DNA from: Synechococcus sp. UW140
GTDB taxonomy: Bacteria > Cyanobacteriota > Cyanobacteriia > PCC-6307 > Cyanobiaceae
Assembly (NCBI GenBank): GCA_945860085.1
Contig: CAMAPJ010000026.1
Location: forward strand, 1-32,986
DNA length: 32,986 bases
Direction: 5' to 3'
Below the pieces are notes generated by a model. The model was given only the letters and a program-made list of their open reading frames with translations. It searched no databases and was not told the DNA's origin. The number at the start of each line of letters is the position of its first letter. Positions within the stretch are counted from its first letter, which is position 1. Made by a program: the position numbers and the translations under genes. Below are positions 25,284 to 32,986 of the stretch, one piece after another.

Positions 25284-25484
25284 GGTGGATCTCTCGGTAA
25301 GGCTTGATGGAATCTGACGAAACCCGGGGTGGGGTGAGGTCGGTGGTCTGGGATCGGAACGGCAACACCCGAGCAATGAAGCTCGAGCTGCGACGGGAAG
25401 CGTCGCTGGGGAAGGGCCGGAGCCGGCCGATCAGACAACCCCTTGGCTGCTGGTCTGATCGAACCATGCTATCTCAGTGCTCTA

Positions 25485-28142
25485 TCAGCTCCGCCGGTGC
25501 AAGCTGCCGCGGGTGACACCCAGGCGACTGTCGAGCTGCTCCTGCTGCCAGACCTGCCGGCCTGAACGCTGGCCGGCTAAGGCCTGGCGATAGAGCTCGA
25601 CGCGCCGGCTGGCATCGGCGCCGCTGTCTTGCAGCAACTCGATCCGGTAGTGGCGTAGCCCGGCGCGCAGCAAGGGGGGGATGGCCTCGGCTCCGGTCTG
25701 GGCCTTGCCGTTGAACAGGGTGTTCCGGCAGCCCAGATCAGCCCGCAGCGGGTGTTCGATACCACTGCGATCGCGCAGCAGCACCTGGTGTTGTTCGCAG
25801 GGACGGCCGCAATCGCTGTGGTCGTGGCCCTCGGAAAGGAAGGCGCAAAACAGGCAATGCTCCATGTGGAATAGGGGCATGTGCTGGTGCAAGGTCAGCT
25901 CGACCCGGCCCGGCGGGCAGCCCGCCACGAGCTCGAGCAGTTGGTCGAGGGCCAGGTCGTAGCTGGCGGTAATCCGCTCCAGGCCCCAGCGCTCAAGCAG
26001 CCAACCGGCCGAAAGCGGGTTGGCCACGTTCAGGCTGAAATCGGCGATGCAAGGCGCTTCCAGGCTCAGCCGTTCCAGCTGGTCGGCGTTGCGTACTAGG
26101 TAGCCATCGGGCCGGGCCCGCAGCAGGGGCTCCAGGCTCCAGCGTTCATCGGGCCGGCAGATGCGCTGGCCGGCCAGCCAGAGCCCCCCAGGCCAGCGGC
26201 CTTTGCCCAGGGCTACGGCCTGGCGCAATTGAGCGGGGTGTTCGATGTCCACCACCACCCGGTGGATCGGTTGCTCCAGCAGGGCTTCGAGCTGCTCCAG
26301 GCTGCGCACCAGCACCGTCAAGGTGGGGTCTTGGGCTTGCTGGGACAGGGGCTCAGTTGTTTGGGGGAGCAGGTTGCCTAAGGCAGTGGCGATCTGGTGG
26401 CGCTGGGTTTGCCGATCTGGAGCGACCCCAGTCCCCGTTACTGGCTCCGGGCCTGGGGCCAAGACCTCCGCCAAACGCTCCACCAGCTGGCGCCGTAGGG
26501 CATTGAGCTGGGTCACAGGCAGGAACAGCCCCTCGCCTAGGTCGATTTCCAGCCGCCCCAGCCGCCAGGGGCTGCCCCCCAGCCGGCCCAGTTGCTGCTC
26601 CAGCCGGGCTCGATCGAGGCCGGCGCCGCTGGCCGCCTGCAGCGGCATGGCCGAAACCACACGCCAGGGGCCCCCGGGGATGCCAGCGATGGCGCCTACC
26701 TCCAGTTGCAGGGGGGTGCCAAGGGCACCGCTGACCCGTAGATCGAGGGCTTGCTGCCGTTCTGGGGCCACGGCCTGGGCGAGTTTTTGCAGCTGGCTCT
26801 CGAGCTGGGGATCACTGGTCAGCCAGCAGGGGCTGCCGCGCCGCAGGCCGTCTAGGTCGAGTCGGCCGGGGCCCAGCCGCAGGGCCACCAGGCCGCCGGG
26901 GCGCGTCTGCAAGGCCATGACCCGGCCGCCCACTTCGCTGGGAGCCTGCAGGGGATCGCTACAGGCTCCCTCCAGGACCAGCCCATCGCCAGTTTTCAGG
27001 GCTGCATCGGCGGCCAGCACCAGCCAGCCGCCGGCCTCGATCCGCTCGAGCCGGCCTAGCCAGGGGCCCCGCTTTTTGCTCCAGCGGCCATGCACCAGCT
27101 GGCGGTGATCGACCCCCTTTAGCCAGCCCGTTCCCAGGCCCCGTGAAAAGCTCAGCTCCAAGCGCCGGCGGACCTGCTCGGGATTGAGGGGCGGGCTGTC
27201 CGGTTGGCCTGCCTCAGGGGGCTGGGCCAGCAAGCGGCTCGATGGTGGCGCGGACTCGGCCGGGGAGTCCGGTACCGCCAGGGCATCGAGCCCCTGGCGG
27301 TAGGCCTGGGTGACGGCTGCCACGTAGCTGGCCTCCTTGAGGCGCCCCTCGATTTTGAGGCTGGCAATGCCAACGGCGGCTAGCTCCGGCAGCAGCTCCC
27401 AGGCGGCCAGATCCTGGGGCGAAAGCAGGTAGCGCTGTTCGCCGAGGTCCTGCTCCACGCCATCGACAATCAATTGGTAAGGCAAGCGGCAGGCCTGGGC
27501 GCACTCGCCCCGGTTGGCACTGCGCTGGCCCAGGGCTTCGCTGGTAAGGCACTGGCCCGAATAGGCCACACACAGGGCCCCATGTACGAACACCTCTAGG
27601 GGCAGGGCACAGCCGCGCTGCTCCAGCTGTTGCCGTAGGCGATCGAAGTCCTTGAGGCCCAATTCTCGTGCCAACACCACCCGCTCGCAGCCGAGTTCGG
27701 CCGCCTGGGCCACCCCAGCCGCACTGGTGATCGACATCTGGGTGGAGCCGTGCAGGGCCAGCTCGGGGGCCAACCGACGGGCGAGCCGGGCTAGGCCGAT
27801 GTCCTGGACGATCAGCGCATCAACGCCGGCGGCGGCGGCCTGCAGGACTAGGTCCCCGACGGCCTCCAGCTCAGCGGGGAAGAGCAGGACATTGACCGTG
27901 AGAAAGCCGCGCACGCCGCGCCGATGCAGCCACTCCATCACCTCCGGCAGGTCGTCGGCCTGAAAGTTTTGCGCACGCAGCCGGGCGTTAAAGACCTCCA
28001 CCCCGAAATAGACCGCATCGGCGCCATTGGCGACGGCGGCCCTAAGGGACTCCCAGCAGCCGGCCGGGGCGAGCAGTTCAGGTGTCAGGGGGAGGGGTGA
28101 TGCCAAATCAGGGTTTGCTGCCAAGAGGGGTTCAGGGGGCAA
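25485..28142 (-). CDS. U32-family protein, RlhA/YhbU-type with long DUF3656-like middle
   Basis: An 885-residue protein of peptidase family U32; several members (RlhA, TrhP) are now known as RNA hydroxylation factors rather than proteases. Seen: the N-terminal TIM-barrel block ELLAPAGCWESLRAAVANGA with DAVYFGVEVFNAR, the U32 signature VHGALCVAYSGQCLTSEALG with RSANRGECAQACRLPY, a long middle domain (~residues 300-560) like DUF3656, and a C-terminal cysteine-rich block HMEHCLFCAFLSEGHDHSDC with GRPCEQHQV and ADLGCRNTLFN. The cysteines could hold an iron-sulfur cluster, which is inference. The start is a TTG at 28142, inside a 17-base tandem duplication, and is uncertain by a few codons. It follows vanY after only 6 bases. 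Confidence 0.9.
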   Translation of the reverse strand: MPPEPLLAANPDLASPLPLTPELLAPAGCWESLRAAVANGADAVYFGVEVFNARLRAQNFQADDLPEVMEWLHRRGVRGFLTVNVLLFPAELEAVGDLVLQAAAAGVDALIVQDIGLARLARRLAPELALHGSTQMSITSAAGVAQAAELGCERVVLARELGLKDFDRLRQQLEQRGCALPLEVFVHGALCVAYSGQCLTSEALGQRSANRGECAQACRLPYQLIVDGVEQDLGEQRYLLSPQDLAAWELLPELAAVGIASLKIEGRLKEASYVAAVTQAYRQGLDALAVPDSPAESAPPSSRLLAQPPEAGQPDSPPLNPEQVRRRLELSFSRGLGTGWLKGVDHRQLVHGRWSKKRGPWLGRLERIEAGGWLVLAADAALKTGDGLVLEGACSDPLQAPSEVGGRVMALQTRPGGLVALRLGPGRLDLDGLRRGSPCWLTSDPQLESQLQKLAQAVAPERQQALDLRVSGALGTPLQLEVGAIAGIPGGPWRVVSAMPLQAASGAGLDRARLEQQLGRLGGSPWRLGRLEIDLGEGLFLPVTQLNALRRQLVERLAEVLAPGPEPVTGTGVAPDRQTQRHQIATALGNLLPQTTEPLSQQAQDPTLTVLVRSLEQLEALLEQPIHRVVVDIEHPAQLRQAVALGKGRWPGGLWLAGQRICRPDERWSLEPLLRARPDGYLVRNADQLERLSLEAPCIADFSLNVANPLSAGWLLERWGLERITASYDLALDQLLELVAGCPPGRVELTLHQHMPLFHMEHCLFCAFLSEGHDHSDCGRPCEQHQVLLRDRSGIEHPLRADLGCRNTLFNGKAQTGAEAIPPLLRAGLRHYRIELLQDSGADASRRVELYRQALAGQRSGRQVWQQEQLDSRLGVTRGSLHRRS

Positions 28143-28162
28143 GCCGGTTCAGGGGGCAAGCC
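28129..28162. repeat. 17-base perfect tandem duplication at the vanY-U32 junction
   Basis: GGTTCAGGGGGCAAGCC occurs twice back to back (28129-28145 and 28146-28162). The right copy holds the vanY stop codon; the left copy holds the presumed U32 TTG start. Being 17 bases, it shifts frame, and the duplication probably arose by slippage and reset the distance between the genes. Confidence 0.9.
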
Positions 28163-28970
28163 GGTGGGCCTGTTCAAACAGTTTCAAGGCATCAGCCGAT
28201 CCTTCAAACCGCCAATGCCAGGGCTCGTAGTTCACCCCCTGGGCGTTGCCTTGCGGAAACGAGAGGCTGAAGTGATAGCGATTGGCGTTCTGCACCAGCC
28301 AGGCATAGGACGGGGTGGCATCGAAGCTGGCGCTGAGGTTGCTGCCCGGATTACGGCCATCGCCCACATCAAGCGCATAGCCAGTGCTGTGTTCGGAGAA
28401 GCCTGGAGGGGCGCTGACCTGCGCCCGTTGCTCGGCGCTCTGGTTGCGCTCCGATCCGATATCGAAGAACAGATGCTTCTGCAACTCCAGCGACCGAAAA
28501 CCGCTGAGCAGGCGCAGGGAGACCCCATCGGCGGCAGCGGCCCGCTGCATGGCCAGGAACTGCTCGGCAGCTTCGCGCTGCAGGGCAATGCCCGGGGCCG
28601 CATCAACCAGCTCCCTGGAGGACGCTTCCGGATAGGGGAAATGGCCGAGCAGGCGTCCATCGAGCCCCTGGCGGGCGTTGATGCCCTGCACCGGCGGCGG
28701 AGCCCATTGGCGCTTGATCGGATCTCGGAACAGCCAGACCAAGGCTGCAGTGCCTACCAGTAGTAGGGATGCGGTCAGCAGAGACTGGCGAAAGCGCAAG
28801 CGGCGCTGGGGCTTGGCCAGCTGGGTGCGGCGGGCGATGGGAATGTCCAGACCACCGGTTCCCATGGCCCCAACGCTTGCTCGGTTGGGACGGCGGGAGC
28901 TGGAGGTGGGTTTGCGCACGGGCAACAGCTTGGCGGGCAACCAGGTCGGGGTCGCGGCAGCGGTGGCCAT
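28149..28970 (-). CDS. Membrane-anchored D-alanyl-D-alanine carboxypeptidase, VanY type (M15B)
   Basis: A zinc peptidase that trims the terminal D-Ala of peptidoglycan stem peptides. Seen: one N-terminal membrane anchor (residues ~62-86, SLLTASLLLVGTAALVWLF), then the M15 catalytic domain: LRLLSGFRSLELQKHLFFD, the zinc-ligand segment FSEHSTGYALDVGDG (His and Asp) and the second metal/catalytic segment YEPWHWRFEG. The 273 residues are usual for membrane-anchored M15B enzymes, with the catalytic domain in the periplasm. It is divergent from chlP across 89 bases. Resistance to vancomycin is not implied; this is normal wall maturation in cyanobacteria. Confidence 0.9.
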   Translation of the reverse strand: MATAAATPTWLPAKLLPVRKPTSSSRRPNRASVGAMGTGGLDIPIARRTQLAKPQRRLRFRQSLLTASLLLVGTAALVWLFRDPIKRQWAPPPVQGINARQGLDGRLLGHFPYPEASSRELVDAAPGIALQREAAEQFLAMQRAAAADGVSLRLLSGFRSLELQKHLFFDIGSERNQSAEQRAQVSAPPGFSEHSTGYALDVGDGRNPGSNLSASFDATPSYAWLVQNANRYHFSLSFPQGNAQGVNYEPWHWRFEGSADALKLFEQAHRLAP

Positions 28971-29059
28971 GTTAATCGGAAAGGCTCAGCCACCTGCCGG
29001 CGACAGGCCAGCGGTGTTAGCTTCAGACCAAAGATGCTTACCGGGACACCGGTTTCAAG

Positions 29060-30472
29060 ATGTTGCGTGTCGCAGTGGTGGGCGGCGGCCCGAGCGGTTC
29101 CTGTGCTGCAGAAATTCTGGCTAAGGCCGGAATCGAAACCTGGATCTTCGAGCGAAAACTCGATAACGCCAAACCCTGTGGAGGGGCGATTCCCCTCTGC
29201 ATGGTCGAGGAATTTGATCTGCCGGAATCGATCATTGATCGTAAGGTGCGCAATATGAAAATGATTTCCCCCTCCAATCGCGAGGTGGATATCAACCTGG
29301 ATAATCAGGACGAATATATCGGCATGTGCCGGCGCGAGGTGATGGATGCCTACCTGCGCGAGCGCGCCGCAGGCCTGGGCGCCAACCTGGTGAATGGCCT
29401 GGTCACCAAAATCGACACCGGCACCAAGCGCCAGGGCCCCTATACCCTCCATTACACCGATTACAGCGCTGGTGAAGCGACCGGGGTTGCGAAGGAATTG
29501 GCAGTGGATCTGATCATTGGCGCCGATGGGGCCAATAGCCGCGTCGCCAAGGCAATGGATGCGGGCGATTACAACGTGGCGATCGCCTTCCAGGAGCGCA
29601 TCAAGCTGCCGCCCGAAGAGATGAAGTACTACGAAAGCTTGGCCGAAATGTATGTGGGCACCGATGTGTCGCCTGATTTCTACGCCTGGGTGTTCCCCAA
29701 ATACGACCACGTGGCCGTGGGCACCGGCACGATGCAGCAGAACCAATCCCTGATCAAGGGCCTGCAGGAAGGCATCCGCGAGCGGGCCAAAAAGCGCCTG
29801 CTCAATGGCGAAGTGATCAAGGTGGAAGCCCACCCGATTCCTGAACATCCCCGTCCCCGACGGGTCGTGGGTCGCATGGCCCTAGTCGGCGATGCCGCCG
29901 GTTATGTCACCAAGAGCTCGGGCGAGGGCATCTATTTCGCCGCCAAGAGTGGCCGCATGTGCGCCGAACAGATCGTGGCGGCGAGCAAGCAGGGTCAAAC
30001 CATCCCCACCGAAGCCGATCTCAAGGTTTATATCAAGAAGTGGGATCGAAAATATGGCGCCACCTACAAGGTACTGGAGCTCTTGCAAAACATCTTCTAT
30101 CGCAATGATGCGGCCCGCGAAGCCTTCGTGGAGATGTGCGACGACAAGGATGTGCAGCGCCTCACCTTTGACAGCTACCTCTACAAGCGGGTGGTGATGA
30201 TGAACCCCTGGCAGCAGCTTAAGCTCACCTTCTTGACCCTTGGATCGGTGCTACGCGGCAACGCCCTGGCTCCAGCCACCTACAAGCCGGTTGCTAGTGC
30301 CGTGCGCAGTGAGGAGGAAGCCAATGCGATGTTGGCGGTGCGTTCGATCACCGGCGGTATCAAGGTGAAGGGTGATCGCAATCGCGCTGCTGCTGCCAAT
30401 GGCATTGCCTCGGCCCCAGGTTCAGCTGATCCATCCAGCTCCAAGCCGGAACCAGCCCTCAGCGGCCGCTGA
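29060..30472 (+). CDS. chlP: Geranylgeranyl reductase
   Basis: Reduces the geranylgeranyl chain to phytyl for chlorophyll a, tocopherol and phylloquinone, using NADPH, at the thylakoid membrane. Seen: N-terminal FAD-binding MLRVAVVGGGPSGSCAAEIL, FERKLDNAKPCGGAIPLCMV (the plant/cyanobacterial ChlP signature), CRREVMDAYLRERA, IGADGANSRVAKAM, and the FAD motif LVGDAAGYVTKSSGEGIYFA. It has 470 residues; the last ~40 (after about GGIKVKGDRNR) form an Ala/Ser/Pro tail beyond the usual end. It ends 45 bases before a strong terminator. Monocistronic. Confidence 0.97.
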   Translation: MLRVAVVGGGPSGSCAAEILAKAGIETWIFERKLDNAKPCGGAIPLCMVEEFDLPESIIDRKVRNMKMISPSNREVDINLDNQDEYIGMCRREVMDAYLRERAAGLGANLVNGLVTKIDTGTKRQGPYTLHYTDYSAGEATGVAKELAVDLIIGADGANSRVAKAMDAGDYNVAIAFQERIKLPPEEMKYYESLAEMYVGTDVSPDFYAWVFPKYDHVAVGTGTMQQNQSLIKGLQEGIRERAKKRLLNGEVIKVEAHPIPEHPRPRRVVGRMALVGDAAGYVTKSSGEGIYFAAKSGRMCAEQIVAASKQGQTIPTEADLKVYIKKWDRKYGATYKVLELLQNIFYRNDAAREAFVEMCDDKDVQRLTFDSYLYKRVVMMNPWQQLKLTFLTLGSVLRGNALAPATYKPVASAVRSEEEANAMLAVRSITGGIKVKGDRNRAAAANGIASAPGSADPSSSKPEPALSGR

Positions 30473-30514
30473 TCTGCTGGCTCGTTTTAAAAACCAACTA
30501 TCGCCAGCTGCTTT

Positions 30515-30555
30515 AAGGCCAAGTTCCTATCCAAGGATAGGAACTTGGCTTTGCT
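30515..30555 (+). terminator. Terminator of chlP: long perfect inverted repeat
   Basis: GCCAAGTTCCTATCC and GGATAGGAACTTGGC (30518-30532 and 30535-30549) form a perfect 15-pair stem with only AA between, extended by A-T pairs to TTT at 30550-30552, then TTTGCTTG. It lies 46 bases after the chlP stop. It is more AT-rich than the other terminators here, and symmetry allows use in both directions. Confidence 0.8.
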
Positions 30556-31519
30556 TGCAACACTGCCCCTAGGCGAAGTTTTTAGCACCGGTTCCTTGCT
30601 GGCGCGCTCTGATGGCCAGCTTGAATCGAGGGCAATAGCCCAGGGCGGTGATGGGGCCCAAGACCGGTAACGGGCCAGGTACCGAGTGGGGTGCTGAATC
30701 CCTATCCCTACCGTGGTCGCCAGGCAGGAGCGGTAGGGCTGGCGGCGGCGGCGGCTCTAGGTGGGGGGTGGTCCGATCAAAGGACAAGTCAGGGACACTG
30801 GAACGTTCCAACCCTTCCCGTTTCGTTTTTTCTTTGATGGTATCGCCGTAGGCTTGCCCGCTGTTCGGGTGGAGGGATCGGGAGCTGGAATCACGGGCTT
30901 GCCAGCCGCTGACGATCGTTGGCTCACGCCACGGATCCAGCCATGCTGGCGGGATCAAAGAATCACCAGGTTCAGGGGCCTGTTGGGGGGCCGGGGACAG
31001 GCCAGAGCCAGGCTGGATGGGATAGCTCCAGGCCCTAGCTAGGACCTTCAAGACCATTCATGGCCGGTCGATGGCTGAAAGCTGGCCTGGGCCAGGTGAT
31101 TTCGTTCGAGCTCGCTCCCCGGACGTAAGCCAAAAGCACTTGCTTGACTAGGGCATTGCTTGGGCTTACACAAGGGTCTGCCTAAATCAGACCACATCGG
31201 ACCATCGGAGCCCTGAACGGAGGTGCTGCTAAGCAGGGATACGCCCAACAACAATGGAGTAAGACGAGACAGGCGAAACCGTGCCAATCGGGGGACATTT
31301 GGCAGCAATGCATCCATACAAAGCGGTGCCAAAAAATAGGACTAAACATGCTATAAAAATAGCCCAGTGCAATCCCAATGCGGTATTGTATGCAGTGCTG
31401 CTGTAAAATTGCAGCAGCTAGGCAGCGGTGTTGGCTTGCAGCCGTGCAGGCCAACGGGATGCTGCCCCAGTCTCTCCTCTACGGGGCAAGGGCGGCGGAC
31501 TTCAGTCTGCCAACCTTGC
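30553..31519. other. Long intergenic region, composition changes from GC-rich to AT-richer
   Basis: Nearly 1 kb between the chlP terminator and the partial gene at 31520. The left half (to about 31100) is GC-rich; its longest open frame (30569-31057, minus) is Pro/Ser/Arg low complexity with no recognised domain. From 31310 to 31420 AT tracts appear (GCTATAAAAATAGCC and a GCTGCTG / CAGCAGC hairpin at 31397-31418). A second hairpin, TGCCCC / GGGGCA at 31463-31488, lies just beyond the end of the DUF4114 gene and may be its weak terminator. No RNA gene is recognised. Confidence 0.5.
31048..31317 (-). CDS. Doubtful small protein with signal-peptide-like start
   Basis: An open frame whose ATG at 31317 gives about 89 residues beginning MDALLPNVPRLARFRLSRLT, then a hydrophobic stretch (PLLLGVSLLSSTSVQG) that could be a signal peptide with cleavage near VQG. 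The rest is polar and without features. AT-rich sequence upstream on the minus strand could hold a promoter. An overlapping frame also looks hydrophobic, so this may be chance. I list it only as a candidate. Confidence 0.2.
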   Translation of the reverse strand: MDALLPNVPRLARFRLSRLTPLLLGVSLLSSTSVQGSDGPMWSDLGRPLCKPKQCPSQASAFGLRPGSELERNHLAQASFQPSTGHEWS

Positions 31520-32986
31520 TTAGATGGGCTCATAGGACTTGAAGTTAACTCCCACGAGCAGATCATTATAGTCCCGATCGCCACCGCCATGCATATCTTC
31601 TAGGCCAAAGACATTAGCGCCCATCATCTTGAAGTGGTTCACCCCATCGGTATTGGCGGCGGCGAAGGCAAAGTAGGTTTGTTGAGTGCTGGCCACGATG
31701 GCAAACGGCGCATAGAAGACTCCACCGGCCACACTAAAGTCTTTCTGGGCTAATGCTCGGTTGGTGGTGGCAATTCCATCGAGGGCCGAAGCCCGATTGG
31801 CTTCACTTAGGGCCAGTTCCCGGTAGCGGTCCTGATCCGCCGCCTGGAGGCCTGTGGGATCGAGGGTACGTCCGGTGACGGCATCAAACAGGGAGCCATT
31901 GCGATCTAACACTTGGTAGAAGCCAACGGTAGAATTAAAACTGGCTTCGCGGTTGTAAGATAAAGACCCAAGAAGAAAACTATCTGCTAAGGCGGTGGTA
32001 TTCAGTACGGGGGCAAACGACTGCTCAGATGAGATTAGGGCATTTAACCCCGGAGCTGAGTTGTTGAGATTGAGCTCAATTGAGAGCCCACTATTGGAAT
32101 TAAGGTTGGCCATTTTGCTGCCCTCTTGGGCACTCCAAGTGAGGAACTGGAACTGACTGCCTAAGGCGGCAAGATTCGTTTTGCCAACAGCCAGTTGCTG
32201 CAAAGTGGAGCCTTTAGTTTCAAAGCAAAGAATTTTCTGGTTATTCGTAATCTGAAGTTCGCGGCTTAGCTGCGTGGATCCCAAGGAAAGGTTGGATGCC
32301 CTAGCCAAGGAACTGAACAGAATTTGACCCTTGCTGAGCAGATCCGCAAGCGAGACACTATTGGGATCATCACCTGAATTGAGGAGCAAATAGCCAATCT
32401 CATTAAGGTCAGCAGAATTTGATTTCAGGGTCAGTGATACGAACAGGGCCGTATCAACAGTGATGCTGATATCGCCAATTTGCAATGTATTGGGAGTTAG
32501 AAGATGCAAGGCAGGCGTAGAATCAACCACTGCGGCAGAGGATGGATCGGAAATAGTTCCATCCTTGACCCCATCCATATCACCAAGTTTGCCATCCACA
32601 TAGTGAAGGTGAACAAAGTTGGCCATGCCTGAACCGGTTAAATCATAGAAGCGAGCGCCCACGCCCTCTACGGGATCATAGAGAAAGGGAGTTTTAATGC
32701 CGGTAAGATCATCAATAAGGTAATAGGATAATTGCTTATTGCTTTTTTGGACACCAGTTTTGTCCGGATCGAGCTCACTTAGCAGGGAGCCACCTACGGC
32801 TTTGAGGTCAAAACCAAGGGACGTGCGGGAACTACCTGGGTTAAGAATAGCCTTAAAGTCGATCATTGTATCGTTCATTGTCACCAAGGGGTCTGTCGCG
32901 AGCAGCGTCGACTTTTTCTTGAATGAGATGGGATTACTGGGATCAAACTTGGCACCATTGGCCAGCATGGGGATGGCTGGCGATGC
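31520..32986 (-). CDS. Partial large secreted-type protein with C-terminal DUF4114-like domain
   Basis: The frame is open through the right edge, so the N-terminus lies outside; at least 488 residues are visible. The last ~90 residues fit DUF4114: the exposed strand FYAPFAIVASTQQTYFAFAA, then MMGANVFGLEDMHGGGDRDY followed by NDLLVGVNF, the family's 'F..ED....GDxDYND' Asp-rich, probably calcium-binding end. Upstream are regions rich in Asn/Ser/Leu/Asp (DLTGSGMANFVHLHYVDGKL, GDMDGVKDGTISDP) seen in large cyanobacterial cell-surface or RTX-type proteins. No membrane anchor is visible. Base composition is clearly more AT-rich than the rest of the window, suggesting different origin or selection. 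It may be a surface or secreted adhesin; this is inference. Confidence 0.8.
   Translation of the reverse strand, partial: ASPAIPMLANGAKFDPSNPISFKKKSTLLATDPLVTMNDTMIDFKAILNPGSSRTSLGFDLKAVGGSLLSELDPDKTGVQKSNKQLSYYLIDDLTGIKTPFLYDPVEGVGARFYDLTGSGMANFVHLHYVDGKLGDMDGVKDGTISDPSSAAVVDSTPALHLLTPNTLQIGDISITVDTALFVSLTLKSNSADLNEIGYLLLNSGDDPNSVSLADLLSKGQILFSSLARASNLSLGSTQLSRELQITNNQKILCFETKGSTLQQLAVGKTNLAALGSQFQFLTWSAQEGSKMANLNSNSGLSIELNLNNSAPGLNALISSEQSFAPVLNTTALADSFLLGSLSYNREASFNSTVGFYQVLDRNGSLFDAVTGRTLDPTGLQAADQDRYRELALSEANRASALDGIATTNRALAQKDFSVAGGVFYAPFAIVASTQQTYFAFAAANTDGVNHFKMMGANVFGLEDMHGGGDRDYNDLLVGVNFKSYEPI

Noticed and set aside
24174-25307. Plus-strand open frame of 377 residues opposite typA
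   Set aside because: A shadow of typA in a high-GC genome, with no recognisable motif; typA motifs are complete on the other strand.
26245-27108. Plus-strand open frame of 287 residues opposite the U32 gene
   Set aside because: Ser/Arg/Pro-rich shadow with no fold; the U32 frame is continuous beneath it.
30569-31057. Minus-strand open frame of 162 residues downstream of chlP
   Set aside because: Low-complexity Pro/Ser/Arg composition with no domain, signal or neighbour support; not enough to call a gene.
1-32986. A new defence, mobile or biosynthetic system
   Set aside because: Apart from the right edge, every gene cluster is explained by core cyanobacterial metabolism, envelope or metal supply. 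No integrase, transposase, toxin-antitoxin pair, nuclease-helicase set or assembly-line enzyme was seen.

Overview
The window comes from a high-GC alpha-cyanobacterium of the Synechococcus/Cyanobium group. The evidence is chlP (geranylgeranyl reductase), hemA, a GlpX-type fructose/sedoheptulose bisphosphatase, glgC and a system II cytochrome c biogenesis gene. The gene order is of the picocyanobacterial kind, and the cyanobacterial palindrome GCGATCGC (HIP1) recurs (for example 2674, 4910, 9584, 9698, 14924, 15710, 24267, 29579). Almost all of the window is core chromosome. I see no tRNA, rRNA, CRISPR array, insertion sequence or prophage.

Layout. 1-2300: an AraC-type regulator, a probably frameshifted unknown gene, and an unknown protein with a well-defined N-terminal block. 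2496-4970: a 2-Cys peroxiredoxin, then purS-purQ on the minus strand and an exported protein with a five-residue tandem repeat. 4980-7060: a cobalt module on the minus strand, made of a cobalamin riboswitch, a HupE-family permease and a CobW-family GTPase with a histidine-rich loop. 7069-10540: a lumenal or exported pentapeptide-repeat protein, a uracil phosphoribosyltransferase homologue whose PRPP loop is altered, a small membrane protein, and ilvD. 10611-18138 (minus): a central-carbon and tetrapyrrole cluster read glpX, hemA, glgC, then gnd, pgl, a CIA30-domain protein and a small unknown protein. rpe is divergent from glpX at 18392.

19260-25283 (minus): typA, a DUF309 protein, lptA, lptB and lptF, each junction overlapping by 1-4 bases, with the cytochrome c assembly gene just downstream. 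They look like one transcription unit joining a translational GTPase to lipopolysaccharide export. 25485-30472: a long U32-family protein, a VanY-type D,D-carboxypeptidase, and divergent chlP. 30473-31519 is about 1 kb with no convincing gene, beginning with a strong terminator. The right edge (31520 to the end) is part of a large, more AT-rich secreted protein ending in a DUF4114-like domain, the one stretch that looks accessory.

Together the genes cover both directions of sugar-phosphate flow (Calvin cycle and glycogen synthesis against the oxidative pentose phosphate pathway), chlorophyll precursor supply (hemA, chlP), purine and branched-chain amino acid synthesis, envelope building, and cobalt supply for cobamide synthesis. 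I found no convincing new multi-gene system. The best items for follow-up are the riboswitch-HupE-CobW unit, the UPRT homologue with a lost PRPP motif, and the overlapping typA-lpt operon.
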